DNA from: Bacteroidia bacterium
GTDB taxonomy: Bacteria; Bacteroidota; Bacteroidia; B-17B0; Aurantibacillaceae
Direction: 5' to 3'
Length of the DNA stretch: 64,000 nt
Assembly: GCA_016787705.1 (NCBI GenBank)
Contig: JAEUTP010000027.1
Coordinates: forward strand, 1-64,000
Notes under the pieces: generated by a model
Seen by the model: the letters and a program-made list of their open reading frames with translations, nothing else
Database searches by the model: none
Told to the model about the DNA's origin: nothing
Shown: in pieces, positions 26,654 to 35,437 of the stretch
Layout: each line of letters opens with the position of its first letter
Position numbering within the stretch: the first letter of the stretch is position 1
Made by a program: the position numbers and the translations under genes

Positions 26654-27732
26654 TCTTTTACATTTAAATTAATGTATGATATTTCTGAAGGTATCTCAAT
26701 TGTAAAAACAGCACCGCCATCCTGCATATTCTCAAGTGCAACAGTACCATTCATGGCTTCAATAAAGCCTTTTACAATAGATAATCCCAAGCCCGTGCCA
26801 CCGGTTTTGGAATTTTTAAGCCTGTAAAATTTTTCAAATACCCGTTCAATTTCATCTTCCGGAAAACCATAACCAGTGTCCTCTACAACAATTACAAGCT
26901 TATCTTGTTTGCAATTTGCTCTTATGGTTATTACGGCATATTTTGGAATGTTTTCTGCTGCGTTATGAATAAGATTGTGTAATACCTGTACAATTAAACC
27001 GTAATCTAATTTAAACAAGGGTGTATTGTCTTTTACAGCTACATGAACAGGATGATTACCCAGCTCATCTTTTAGCTGATTCAATACATCATAAATTAAT
27101 TCGTTAATATCAAACCAGTCCTTTTTTGGTTGAATGTAACCTGACTCGAGGCGCGACATATTTAAAAGATTTCCAACCTGCCTGTCTAATTGCAAAGATG
27201 CTTTCGAGATCTGTGTTACAAGTTCATGTTTATTGAGTTCAGATAATTTATCTGCCATGGATTGAAGGTTATCTGTAGCGCCAATGATGGTTGAAATAGG
27301 GGTTCTTAATTCGTGGGATAAAGAATTGAGAAGCGTATTGTATAATTTTAATGTGTTTTCTTTTTCTTCTTTTTCTTTTGCCTTTTTTTCAATTTGCCTG
27401 ATTTTTGTCATAAGTGCAGCATTTACAAGCGCAACAACAAAATACATTAAGAACATTAAAATATCTTCGGCACTGCTAATTGAAAATGTAAATTTTTGAG
27501 GAATAAAAAAGAAATCCCAAACCAATGCACTTACAATGGCAGAAAGTAAAACAGGCTTTATATCAAAGAACATCGCTGTTAATGAAACGGCTACCAATAA
27601 AATAAGAGCAACAACTTTATAACCAATAAAATCAGAGAACAGGTAACATGCTGTTGAAATAACCAGGATGAATACGGTGCTTAAAAGGTATTGTTTTGGG
27701 AGGCTGTATTTTTGAAATGGAAAGTTTTCCAA
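26650..27732 (-). CDS. Truncated KdpD-like sensor kinase (DUF4118 + HisKA + HATPase)
   Basis: The 360-residue kinase keeps the four-helix DUF4118 segment (about residues 15-105), HisKA with LNSLSHELRTPIST (His about 141) and HATPase (N box HNLIHNAAEN, G1 DTGYGF, G2 TGGTGLGLS). It lacks the cytoplasmic KdpD and universal-stress-protein domains that make up the first 400 residues of classical KdpD; the upstream 130 bp is non-coding, so the short form is real and not cut by the window. The TTG start at 27730-27732 is the best available. It heads the potassium operon. Confidence 0.82.
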   Translation of the reverse strand: MENFPFQKYSLPKQYLLSTVFILVISTACYLFSDFIGYKVVALILLVAVSLTAMFFDIKPVLLSAIVSALVWDFFFIPQKFTFSISSAEDILMFLMYFVVALVNAALMTKIRQIEKKAKEKEEKENTLKLYNTLLNSLSHELRTPISTIIGATDNLQSMADKLSELNKHELVTQISKASLQLDRQVGNLLNMSRLESGYIQPKKDWFDINELIYDVLNQLKDELGNHPVHVAVKDNTPLFKLDYGLIVQVLHNLIHNAAENIPKYAVITIRANCKQDKLVIVVEDTGYGFPEDEIERVFEKFYRLKNSKTGGTGLGLSIVKGFIEAMNGTVALENMQDGGAVFTIEIPSEISYINLNVKE

Positions 27733-27752
27733 TTTATATTTTAATTATAATA

Positions 27753-27800
27753 CAAAGGTAAATGTACTTTTATAAAGATTTTATAAAGATTTGTAAAATT
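27753..27800 (-). promoter_or_regulatory. Potassium operon promoter with TTTATA-N5-TTTATA operator
   Basis: TACCTTTG on the minus strand (27753-27760) is a perfect -7 box, 20 nt before the TTG start. Seven bp further upstream is an 11-bp tandem repeat, TTTTATAAAGA at 27768-27778 and 27779-27789, with a third decayed copy to 27800. TTTATA half-sites 11 bp apart resemble the known E. coli KdpE site. The position covers the -20 to -50 region, suitable for activation by an OmpR-family protein. Confidence 0.55.
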
Positions 27801-27820
27801 TAGTACACCGGGGTTAAATA

Positions 27821-27853
27821 AAAAAAGCCCTGTTTAACAAACAAGGCTTTTTT
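27821..27853 (-). terminator. Intrinsic terminator, usable in both directions
   Basis: AAAAAAGCC (27821-27829) pairs with GGCTTTTTT (27845-27853) around a short loop, with A and U tracts on either side. It lies 18 bp after the stop of the small secreted protein gene. Confidence 0.75.
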
Positions 27854-27870
27854 TATTGATTAAGTGAAGG

Positions 27871-28152
27871 TTAGCTTATTTTAATGCAACCGTCTTTAAT
27901 TTCGATATGTGCGCCGTCTTTTACTTTTACCTCACCACAATCTGTCATAATGATACACTCAGTGCCGCCACCTTGTATGGTAACGCTGGATGTTTTGCTG
28001 CCGTCAAAAGTTACTTCTTTTGAAGAACCATCCATTTTTACTTTAAAAGTATGACCTTTTGAATCTTTATTGTAGTAACGGATTGTTACAGCGCTGAAAG
28101 CGCTTGATACTGCAAAGCCTAAAATAGCTGCAGTTAAAATTAGTTTTTTCAT
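27871..28152 (-). CDS. Small secreted beta-rich protein
   Basis: The 93-residue protein has a clear signal peptide (cleavage after about AFSA, residue 21). The mature 72-residue domain alternates hydrophobic and polar residues (TIRYYNKDSKGHTFKVKMDG, then repeated V-K-V strands) and contains two Cys (TECIIMTDCGEV), perhaps one disulfide. It resembles small beta-sandwich proteins of unknown function in Bacteroidota periplasm. It is a single gene with its own terminator; a TATATTTA box lies about 22 nt before the ATG. Confidence 0.6.
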   Translation of the reverse strand: MKKLILTAAILGFAVSSAFSAVTIRYYNKDSKGHTFKVKMDGSSKEVTFDGSKTSSVTIQGGGTECIIMTDCGEVKVKDGAHIEIKDGCIKIS

Positions 28153-28214
28153 GTGTTTTGTTTTTTAGTTTATATAAATATACATGCTAAAAATATAATT
28201 TAAAAGAAATATTT

Positions 28215-28739
28215 TTAAGGTTTTTCGGATAAGTTATTAAAACTGAGATCCACAATTTTTAAATGTTTGTGTTCATTGATACGAAGCCGTCGAACACCAA
28301 TTTGCTTTATCAAAAAGCCTGTTGTTATTAAACCCGTAGCAATTAAGGCGGCGTTAATATCTAAAACGGGTGTGCGATCGTTTATCAGATTATTGGTGGT
28401 ATTTAAAAATAAAAAAAATGCCCCACCTGTGATAAAGGCAGACTGAAACAGGCGTATCACATAATTACTGCGGCGAATACAAATAGCTTTTAATTGGTTA
28501 AGTTTAATACTGCTATCATTTGAAAATACAATAAAGCTGTCCTGTAAATTGGTAATTTTGCTTCGCCTGTAACTAGTTTGGCCTTTTAACTTGTATTCTA
28601 AAATATCGCCATTATAGACTTCAAATTTTTTTAATTTGCCAAAACGTGTAAAATAAATTTGGAGTGTTTTTTGTGAAAAACAATCAATACTAATTGTAAC
28701 TAAAAAAGCTAAAAGTAATTTGTATAATTGTTTTGGCAT
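28215..28739 (-). CDS. Hypothetical membrane protein
   Basis: The 174-residue protein has a signal peptide (to about residue 22), a beta-rich domain (about 25-95) with strands like KKFEVYNGDILEYKLKG and a repeated surface-exposed pattern, then two hydrophobic helices (about 97-120 and 128-147) and a polar tail. Proteins of this layout are common and unnamed in Bacteroidota. The box TACTTTTA three nt before the ATG may be its promoter. No functional clue comes from the neighbours. Confidence 0.55.
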   Translation of the reverse strand: MPKQLYKLLLAFLVTISIDCFSQKTLQIYFTRFGKLKKFEVYNGDILEYKLKGQTSYRRSKITNLQDSFIVFSNDSSIKLNQLKAICIRRSNYVIRLFQSAFITGGAFFLFLNTTNNLINDRTPVLDINAALIATGLITTGFLIKQIGVRRLRINEHKHLKIVDLSFNNLSEKP

Positions 28740-28795
28740 ATTTAAAAGTAATGCATTTGAATGAGCATCAAAATAACATTAGCTTTTTTTAAGAT

Positions 28796-29899
28796 TTAGT
28801 TTACACGTAACTGCTGGCCAACCTTTAAATAATAACGTTTACTTACGCCATTAAGGGCCATTAATTGTTTTGTAGAAATGCCATATTGCGAAGCAATATA
28901 ATTCCAGCTTTCGCCTCGATTAACTTTATGTAAATTACTATTGGTAGGAAAGGCTGCCAGTTTTTGTTTATGCGATTTTACAGTAATAGTATGATGATAC
29001 AATTTATGATCATTAAATGAAATAATAGTTGCAGGGTTTAAAGCATGTCCTTTATAACGCACTTCTAAATGTAAGTGAGAACCATGGCTATGGCCTGTAT
29101 TACCACCAAGGCCAATTGTTTGCCCGCTTAAAACAATATCACCAGCTTTTACTTTTAGTTTTGAAAGATGAGCATATACAGTTTCTAAACCATTAGGATG
29201 CATTAGAATAACAACATTGCCAAAGCCACCTTGTTTTTTAGAAAAACGCACTTTACCATCAAATGCTGCTACAACTTTATCACCTTTGTTAAGATCGATA
29301 TCAATTCCATTGTGCATGCGTTTATCGCGCCAGCCATAATTAGATGTAACTACACCTTTAAATGGTGAAACGTAATAGCTTAAAAGATCATTCTCTAAAA
29401 CCAGATTAAATGATGCAGGTAAACTATCTGTAGGTGTTAAAGGAAATAATAATTTTTCATCTTCTTCTGAATAGAAACTCAACTCGCTTAAATTAAACTC
29501 TGATATCTTTACTGCGTCAGAATTGTTGCTGTTTAATAAACTGGTATAGTAATTTAAAAGATCAATGTCTTTTTGGTTCACATTTTTTAATTCTAAAACC
29601 GAATCAACAAGGTGCGCTAATTTTGCACGCGTCATAATGTTGTTGGAACGAAATTTTAAGATCTTAACGGAGTCACTTTTTGTACTGCTTAATAAAGAAG
29701 CATAGTAGCTCATAAGATCAAGATCTTTTGCTGTAACATGTTCCAACTCAAAAACAGAATCAATTAAACCAACCAATTCCGCCTTACTTACTACCTTATA
29801 ATGCTTGATAGAATCGGTACGTTTGCGCATAGGATCATTATGTGAGAACACAGGTTTACACAGGCAAAACAGGGCAAATATTAACGAATGTTTTAAAAT
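28796..29899 (-). CDS. Secreted M23 metallopeptidase with LysM domain; apparent ATT start
   Basis: The peptidase is an M23/LytM zinc endopeptidase that probably cuts peptidoglycan cross-links. Zn ligands are visible: RMHNGIDIDLNKG (His, Asp) and HLHLEV (HxH), and the domain is preceded by YGWR. A C-terminal LysM domain (HKVNRGESWNYIASQYGI...) binds peptidoglycan. The N-terminal third has two repeats of about 40 residues ending in YYASLL/YYTSLL. The GTG at 29851 would remove a good signal peptide that is encoded just upstream in frame (LKHSLIFALFCLCKPVFS). The only usable initiator before the in-frame TAG (29906-29908) is ATT at 29897-29899, six nt after a promoter box. Confidence 0.8.
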   Translation of the reverse strand: MLKHSLIFALFCLCKPVFSHNDPMRKRTDSIKHYKVVSKAELVGLIDSVFELEHVTAKDLDLMSYYASLLSSTKSDSVKILKFRSNNIMTRAKLAHLVDSVLELKNVNQKDIDLLNYYTSLLNSNNSDAVKISEFNLSELSFYSEEDEKLLFPLTPTDSLPASFNLVLENDLLSYYVSPFKGVVTSNYGWRDKRMHNGIDIDLNKGDKVVAAFDGKVRFSKKQGGFGNVVILMHPNGLETVYAHLSKLKVKAGDIVLSGQTIGLGGNTGHSHGSHLHLEVRYKGHALNPATIISFNDHKLYHHTITVKSHKQKLAAFPTNSNLHKVNRGESWNYIASQYGISTKQLMALNGVSKRYYLKVGQQLRVN

Positions 29900-29905
29900 A
29901 GACCA

Positions 29906-29936
29906 CTAAAATAGCAGTTTAAGGCTAAAAAGCAAA
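29906..29936 (-). promoter_or_regulatory. Promoter of the M23 peptidase, leaderless
   Basis: On the minus strand TTTG (29933-29936) is followed by exactly 19 bp and TATTTTAG (29906-29913), one mismatch from TAnnTTTG. The box ends 6 nt before the ATT at 29899. This geometry supports an mRNA that begins at the ATT codon. Confidence 0.6.
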
Positions 29937-30038
29937 TTTCTAGGTTGAAAAATAACGTGATGAAACATTGATGAAGCTGACCCCGCGGATTTACACTGAT
30001 ATTTTATCATAAGTGATCAGCATTATCAGTGTTCTATA

Positions 30039-30488
30039 TTAACGGATCCTATCAGCGCTTTTTAAAAGATCAATATCTTTTTTAATAAAGCGTGCTGCTA
30101 AAATGGCTGCTATTATTGAGAATACGGCAATTGCTACTACAAAATAGTTTATTTTTATTTCGGTAATAGCTTCTGTTTTTACTACAAAAGGGCAAAATAA
30201 CATCATAGCAGGTAATACCAGCCAAATAGCAAGTAGGGTATAGCATAGTTTTATCTGTAGTTCTCTTTTCTTATACATAAAAATGCAAATAGTAGCTATC
30301 ACCAATCCAATAAAATTTAATATCACTGCAAACAAATGCCCGGTGGTAGATTGAAAATCAATTAAAGGCATTAAATAAACATGTGTTGAAGCGGTGGTTG
30401 TAATAATATCTTGGCAAGGCACAAAAAGTAAGGATAGACCTAAAAAAATAAGTTCTATTAAAAAAAGTGTTTGTTTACGTTGTATCAT
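30039..30488 (-). CDS. DUF4293 family four-helix membrane protein
   Basis: The 149-residue protein starts MIQRKQTLFL and ends LLKSADRIR, both hallmarks of DUF4293 proteins of Bacteroidota, with four membrane helices between (about residues 9-27, 51-71, 79-97 and 112-133). No function is known for the family. A TAACTTTG box ends 4 nt before the ATG, so the gene is probably transcribed alone as a leaderless mRNA despite lying only 40 bp after the next gene upstream. Confidence 0.8.
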   Translation of the reverse strand: MIQRKQTLFLIELIFLGLSLLFVPCQDIITTTASTHVYLMPLIDFQSTTGHLFAVILNFIGLVIATICIFMYKKRELQIKLCYTLLAIWLVLPAMMLFCPFVVKTEAITEIKINYFVVAIAVFSIIAAILAARFIKKDIDLLKSADRIR

Positions 30489-30492
30489 ACTG

Positions 30493-30500
30493 CAAAGTTA
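30493..30500 (-). promoter_or_regulatory. -7 box TAACTTTG, 4 nt before the DUF4293 ATG
   Basis: This perfect TAnnTTTG on the minus strand is followed by CAGT and ATG, implying a leaderless transcript. Confidence 0.6.
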
Positions 30501-30528
30501 AAAAGTTTTGAAGGTTTTAAAAGTTATT

Positions 30529-32016
30529 TTACCAAATAATTAATTTCAATTGAAACTTGTTTTCTTCTTCCTGCGAAGAAATAATGGCCTGCGAACTTGA
30601 CAACACATACATTGAAGGATCTTTTGATTTTAAAATATCATCCAAAACGGTTAGCTGGTATAATTTGTTTATTGGCCCCAAGCTCGAATAATTAATGCTT
30701 TTCTTTTTTATATCAGAACGGGTCAATAACCAACGCTGACCATTATCTGTATTTACAAAATATTTTTTTATCTTAAAGTTAGAAGTTTTATAAAAAAATG
30801 TTTCAAATTGTGAAAGGCTATCAATACAGATCTTACCGTTTATATCCATTTTATCTGTATTAAAATAATATTTTTCTATCATTTGGTTAGTGCTAACCAT
30901 GTTTCTCTCTAAAAGTAAAGTTTCCCCTTCTGGTATTAATTTGTAAACTGTTGTATTTGCGTATAAATAACACAGTGTGTTATCTGTATTTTTATAAATA
31001 TCTGTTTCAAAACTAAAAACACCTTCTTTATCCTTTTTTAGTGAACAAAATCTTAAAAGATAATTAGAGATCACTTTTTTAGAGACTGTTTTAGGTTCAT
31101 TAACAGGAATTTTAAAATCCTGCTTTGAAAACACTTCGCCGACAGAATCTATCTCAATTAAATAAACGGAAATAAAAGGTGCATTGGAAATGCTTAATTT
31201 ATTTGCTTGTTGCTCAAACTGCGTCTGGGTGAAACGTTGTCCTAAAAAAGTAGTAGTTCTTTTAACCGTATCCATAAAAAATGTACCAAACTGATAAGAG
31301 GTTGTTTCACCTTTATCATTTAGTTTTGTTCCGCGAATTAGTTTGCCGGTTTTTGCGTTTACTTTTAAGATCCATTGTCCAAAACGATTACCACCATTTA
31401 CATTTACGTAAAGCAAAACGGCATTTGTATCGGCATAAAAAATATGTGCTGAGTTAATGTTCTTTCTTTCAAAAGGAAATTGCCATTTTGGTTCATAATC
31501 AAAATTCTTAAGATCTGATTTTAAAGAATGTTTATTTAAATAAAATTGTTTTCCCGAAGTATCGGTTAGATGTTTAATGGTGTAAACACTATTCTTAAAA
31601 TAAAACAACTCGCTCTCAAAAGTAGAAATACTGTTAAGTCTTGCTACATCTACATTCTCGATAGTAGCCAAGCGTTCAAAAAACTTGTTAAGACGAATAA
31701 CGGTAATCTGTTTTTTGTCTTTTTGCTGAATATATACATTTAAAAGATCGTGTAATGTATCTGAAAATAATTGAAGGAAATTACCGCTCGCATTTTTTCC
31801 AAGATCAACGCTTAAACTGTCAAGCGTTTGTAAACGAAAATTTAATTTGTAGATCATGCAAACAGTATTTGATTTCTTATCAAGTAAACCAAAAGAATAG
31901 ATATTGCTTTTGTAAAGTTGGCAATTGCCTTTGCTTAAATTGAATTGCTTAGTTTGTGAAAAAAACGCAAGTGTAATTAAACAAAAAAGAAATAAATATA
32001 TACTCCTAGTTTTCAA
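30529..32016 (-). CDS. Secreted hypothetical protein, co-transcribed with an MFS transporter
   Basis: I do not recognise a family. The 495-residue protein has a signal peptide (to about residue 20, FFSQ) and no membrane helices. It is rich in beta-strand, with repeated Y/F-x-Y patterns and phrases such as GQWILKVNAKTGKLIRGT that recall beta-propeller or WD-like blades, so a periplasmic or surface propeller is possible. Its ATG lies inside the end of the MFS gene (11-nt overlap), which suggests translational coupling and a shared task, perhaps binding what the transporter moves. Confidence 0.6.
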   Translation of the reverse strand: MKTRSIYLFLFCLITLAFFSQTKQFNLSKGNCQLYKSNIYSFGLLDKKSNTVCMIYKLNFRLQTLDSLSVDLGKNASGNFLQLFSDTLHDLLNVYIQQKDKKQITVIRLNKFFERLATIENVDVARLNSISTFESELFYFKNSVYTIKHLTDTSGKQFYLNKHSLKSDLKNFDYEPKWQFPFERKNINSAHIFYADTNAVLLYVNVNGGNRFGQWILKVNAKTGKLIRGTKLNDKGETTSYQFGTFFMDTVKRTTTFLGQRFTQTQFEQQANKLSISNAPFISVYLIEIDSVGEVFSKQDFKIPVNEPKTVSKKVISNYLLRFCSLKKDKEGVFSFETDIYKNTDNTLCYLYANTTVYKLIPEGETLLLERNMVSTNQMIEKYYFNTDKMDINGKICIDSLSQFETFFYKTSNFKIKKYFVNTDNGQRWLLTRSDIKKKSINYSSLGPINKLYQLTVLDDILKSKDPSMYVLSSSQAIISSQEEENKFQLKLIIW

Positions 32017-33295
32017 TCAGTCCTTTTTCTTCACGTTTATTATAATCTAAGATAAGTAAATAATACATAACTACACCAAAGCCATAAAGCAATGAGGTAA
32101 TTAAAAAAATATTTACAAATTGAAAACCACGAGATAATAAGATCTTTACCATAAAACCGCTTAATACCCAACTGCCGCTCCAAATGGCAGCTGTAAGAGC
32201 ACTTGTAATTTCACGGTTATGTTTGCCAACATAATTTAAAACTATTTCTGTTGTCATAGGTCCGGCCATATTCATTAATGGTTGTCGTAATAAATAACAA
32301 ATGGCCGCAATTACAACAGCCACCGAATACTGACTGTAAAATTGTGTTGTAGACAAAGCTACTAATGATATTACAGCTAATGATTGTGTGGTAGGTATAG
32401 CAACTTTGTAACCAATATGCTTTTTAATTTTTGGCACCAGCATGGCGCCATAAGCAACCAATATAGCAGCAATGGCACTTAATACAGAAAAACCACCTTT
32501 ATCAACATGATGTATTTTATCAAAAAATAAGCTGATGAATGGAATTGTCAATCCTGCACCAGTTGCAATAATAAGTGTTGGTATCAATGCTTTAAAAATA
32601 AGTAACCAATCTGTTGACCTTGCTTTGCTTTTTTTCGATTCAGCCTTTTCTCCAAAGGAGTCCTCTCGGATAAAATGTTCTGAGTCAACTTCTTTAAATT
32701 TTTTTATGCGAAATAAAAAGAGCAAACCACCTAATCCTAATACGGAGAACAAAAGAAGAATGAATTTTTCATCAAAAAAGGTGGGATTTATTTTATCCAA
32801 TACAGCAATAATAACGCCACTAATAATACCGCCAAAGCTCCATGTACTGTAACTTAACGAAATGCCTGCGGTGTGGTTCTCTTTTTTTGAATTACGTAAA
32901 ATAAAAGGTGCAACCGGTATTTGCATAAAGGTAAATGAGGCACCCCATAATAAAAGAGAGATAAGCGTTAAATATTTTAAGTGAAAAGCGATAGATAATA
33001 TAATAGCAATACCAAAAACAGGTACACATGTATTTGATAGATAAAATAAAGGCATTAATTTTCGGCCTTTTATTAAATTTCCTAAAGGCAGTGCAAGAAT
33101 AAAAACACCCAAAAACCTGAATGTAATAAAAAGGGCAATTTCTTCGTCGGTAAAGCCTTTGCGTGTCATATAAAGTGGTAAAATGTTCATGAATGTGGCA
33201 TTTACCATTTGTATAAAAAACTCAGAAATGATGACATTCATTACCGGTTTCTCTATTTGCTTATAATCTTTTATAAAGCTAAAAAACCTGGACAT
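32006..33295 (-). CDS. Major facilitator superfamily transporter
   Basis: The 429-residue protein has 12 predicted helices in two halves of six, separated by a charged cytoplasmic loop (about residues 195-230). The loop between helices 2 and 3 has the MFS pattern in degenerate form (GNLIKGRKLMP). The N-terminus starts with a soluble stretch before helix 1. Substrate unknown; sugar-phosphate, drug or siderophore export are all possible. It overlaps the next gene by 11 nt. The 227 bp upstream region carries no second gene. Confidence 0.75.
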   Translation of the reverse strand: MSRFFSFIKDYKQIEKPVMNVIISEFFIQMVNATFMNILPLYMTRKGFTDEEIALFITFRFLGVFILALPLGNLIKGRKLMPLFYLSNTCVPVFGIAIILSIAFHLKYLTLISLLLWGASFTFMQIPVAPFILRNSKKENHTAGISLSYSTWSFGGIISGVIIAVLDKINPTFFDEKFILLLFSVLGLGGLLFLFRIKKFKEVDSEHFIREDSFGEKAESKKSKARSTDWLLIFKALIPTLIIATGAGLTIPFISLFFDKIHHVDKGGFSVLSAIAAILVAYGAMLVPKIKKHIGYKVAIPTTQSLAVISLVALSTTQFYSQYSVAVVIAAICYLLRQPLMNMAGPMTTEIVLNYVGKHNREITSALTAAIWSGSWVLSGFMVKILLSRGFQFVNIFLITSLLYGFGVVMYYLLILDYNKREEKGLIEN

Positions 33296-33416
33296 AATGC
33301 GGGTTTAAAAGGCCTAAGAATGAAATATTGCAGCTTCTGTTGAAAAAAAGGTACGGCATTATAGCAGTTTTGTTTTGCAAAGTATAGTTCTAAAAGTATT
33401 AATAAGTTGCAAAAAA

Positions 33417-33442
33417 TGCAAATAAGGTATTTCTTATTTGCA
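33417..33442. repeat. 10-bp hairpin in the 33296-33597 intergenic region
   Basis: TGCAAATAAG (33417-33426) pairs with CTTATTTGCA (33433-33442) across a 6-nt loop. It lies between two divergently transcribed genes and lacks a U-run, so an operator or a structured leader is more likely than a terminator. I see no other gene in 33296-33597. Confidence 0.45.
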
Positions 33443-33597
33443 GCTAAAGCAATTTTAACCCCATAAAACCTATTTTTTAGTTCAGATCAACATTTATCGA
33501 TTTTTTTTAAAAAGCTATTGCGATGCCCCGTTTCATTAGGGCTTTGAGTAGGACTAGTTTTGGTATAACAAATTGCTCAATTAAAAAACTAGAAAGC

Positions 33598-34503
33598 ATG
33601 AAAACAAAAAGCAACAAAACAACGAGCTTAAACAATGGGCTAGTAACAATATGTTTAGCATTTATCTTTTGCTCATCAATTATTGCGCAGGATAAGATCC
33701 TTTTAAAGAATGGTGATGAATTAAATGCCAAGGTTACTGAAATAACCGAAACTGAAGTTAAATTCAAAAAAATTGATAATTTAAACGGACCCACACGTGT
33801 GATCAATAAATCTGAGATATTTTCTGTTAAATACGAAAATGGTACTAAAGATGTTTTTAATAAAACAACTCAAAGTAGCGTTACACAAGAGAGTCGTCTT
33901 TTAAATATTGTACCAACCACACATGTTATGACAAGCTCACCCGCAGATAATACATTTGATCCTGATACATCAGATTTTGCAAAAAAACGACGTAAAACAT
34001 TTAGCGGCCCGCGTATTGGTTTTACTTATATCTCGTCTGGTACCGCAGCAGATTATTTAGTACGACAAGGGAAGCAAAATTTTATAACCCAGTTTGGATG
34101 GCAGTTTGAGGGCAGATTGTTTACTGTAGAAAACGGCTTGTCGGGCATTATCGAATTTGTGCCATTAATTGGTGGTGTTGAACAGGGTATGTTTATTCCG
34201 AGTGCCAACGTATTAATTGGTTTAAGAGGTGGTGTAAAAAGAAGCTATGAATTTGCTATGGGGCCTCATTTTTCAATTGCACCAAATTATTTAGGTCGCC
34301 ATGTTGGATCTGTTGGATTGGTAATAGCAGCCGGAACAAGCTTTAAAAAAGGTAACGTTAATTTCCCGGTAAATCTTGCTTTTGTTCCTTCGGTAGGTAG
34401 TAAAGAAAATATAATGAACGAAAACGGATCTGTTACTGAAAGGAAATTTCAGACAGGCTGGAGATTATCGTTAATAGTTGGATTTAATTCAAGAAAGAAA
34501 TAG
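33598..34503 (+). CDS. Outer-membrane protein with N-terminal beta-repeat domain
   Basis: I place the start at ATG 33598 because it gives a normal signal peptide (basic start, hydrophobic core, SIIAQ cleavage); an in-frame ATG 75 bp upstream would put 25 odd residues before it. The mature protein begins with a domain of about 55 residues (DKILLKNGDELNAKVTEI... to KYENGTKDVF) seen in many Bacteroidota surface proteins. After a linker comes a beta-barrel-like region (about 130-300) ending in LIVGFNSRKK. Probably an 8-strand barrel of unknown role. Convergent with miaA, 4 bp between stops. Confidence 0.65.
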   Translation: MKTKSNKTTSLNNGLVTICLAFIFCSSIIAQDKILLKNGDELNAKVTEITETEVKFKKIDNLNGPTRVINKSEIFSVKYENGTKDVFNKTTQSSVTQESRLLNIVPTTHVMTSSPADNTFDPDTSDFAKKRRKTFSGPRIGFTYISSGTAADYLVRQGKQNFITQFGWQFEGRLFTVENGLSGIIEFVPLIGGVEQGMFIPSANVLIGLRGGVKRSYEFAMGPHFSIAPNYLGRHVGSVGLVIAAGTSFKKGNVNFPVNLAFVPSVGSKENIMNENGSVTERKFQTGWRLSLIVGFNSRKK

Positions 34504-34507
34504 GATA

Positions 34508-35425
34508 TTATTGACCGGTAATAACATCAATATATGCTTTTATCTTTTCAAGATCGGTTGGCTCAAAGGTTTCAAACTCATCCTGGTTTTTAAACCAGGT
34601 AAGCTGTCGTTTCGCATAATTGCGCGTATGTTGTTTTATTTTTTCAATAGCAGCCACTAAATTATAACTGGCATCCAGGTAAGCATACAACTCTTTGTAT
34701 CCAACGGTTTTGAGTGCATTTAAATGTTTTTGTCCTTGCAGTTCTTTTACTTCTTCCAATAAGCCGTTTGTCATCATATCATCAACGCGTTGATTGATTT
34801 GCGCATATAATTTTTCGCGATTGGTGTTTATTAAAATTTTTATAGCTGCAAAGCTGCGTTCTGCTTTTGGTTGATTTAAAAAAGAAGAGTAGGGTTTACC
34901 TGTAAAAAGGCAAACTTCAAGGGCTCTTACAAGGCGTTGAGGATTGTGAGTGTCTGCCGAATTGAAATAAGTTTCATCTAGTTTCTTCACTTCATTTTGT
35001 AGCCACTCTAAGCCCTTTTCTTTAAATTTTGTATTTAATTCTTCTCTTATTTCAGGCGGCACTTCAATAAAATCGTCAACACCGTTTAGCACTGCATCAA
35101 TATAAAGGCCTGAACCGCCCACCATAAAAATAATGTTATGCTCCTTAAAAAGATTGTTAAGTGTTTTAAGAGCATCTTTTTCAAAATGACCTGCTCCATA
35201 CAATTCATTAATACTTTTTGTATTGATGAAATAATGTGTAACGGCCTGTAATTGTTCCAGGCTTGGTTTTGCAGTACCCACACTCATTTCTTTATAAAAC
35301 TGTCGCGAATCGGCAGACAAAATTACAGACCCATAATGCTTTGCCAACTCGATGCATAGCGCTGTTTTGCCCACAGCTGTTGGCCCGGCAATTACAACTA
35401 AATATTTATCTTTTGTTAAATTGAT
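34508..35425 (-). CDS. miaA: tRNA dimethylallyltransferase; apparent ATC start
   Basis: MiaA adds a dimethylallyl group to A37 of tRNAs that read U-starting codons. Family motifs are present: P-loop AGPTAVGKTAL, SADSRQFYKEMSVGTAKPS, HYF, GGSGLYIDA, and the HNPQRLVRALEV and RNYAKRQLTWFK stretches. Methionine codons in this frame first occur after the P-loop, so the ATG/GTG-based ORF loses it. Upstream, in frame, the sequence encodes NLTKDKYLVVIAGPTAVGKT and then a TAA stop at 35438-35440. The only reasonable initiator is ATC at 35423-35425, exactly 4 nt after a perfect TAACTTTG box. From there the protein is 305 residues, the normal length. Confidence 0.88.
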   Translation of the reverse strand: MNLTKDKYLVVIAGPTAVGKTALCIELAKHYGSVILSADSRQFYKEMSVGTAKPSLEQLQAVTHYFINTKSINELYGAGHFEKDALKTLNNLFKEHNIIFMVGGSGLYIDAVLNGVDDFIEVPPEIREELNTKFKEKGLEWLQNEVKKLDETYFNSADTHNPQRLVRALEVCLFTGKPYSSFLNQPKAERSFAAIKILINTNREKLYAQINQRVDDMMTNGLLEEVKELQGQKHLNALKTVGYKELYAYLDASYNLVAAIEKIKQHTRNYAKRQLTWFKNQDEFETFEPTDLEKIKAYIDVITGQ

Positions 35426-35429
35426 AGTG

Positions 35430-35437
35430 CAAAGTTA
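35430..35437 (-). promoter_or_regulatory. -7 box TAACTTTG of miaA
   Basis: This perfect TAnnTTTG lies 4 nt before the ATC start. A TTTTG lies 22 bp upstream, one bp beyond the usual spacing. Implies a leaderless miaA transcript. Confidence 0.6.
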
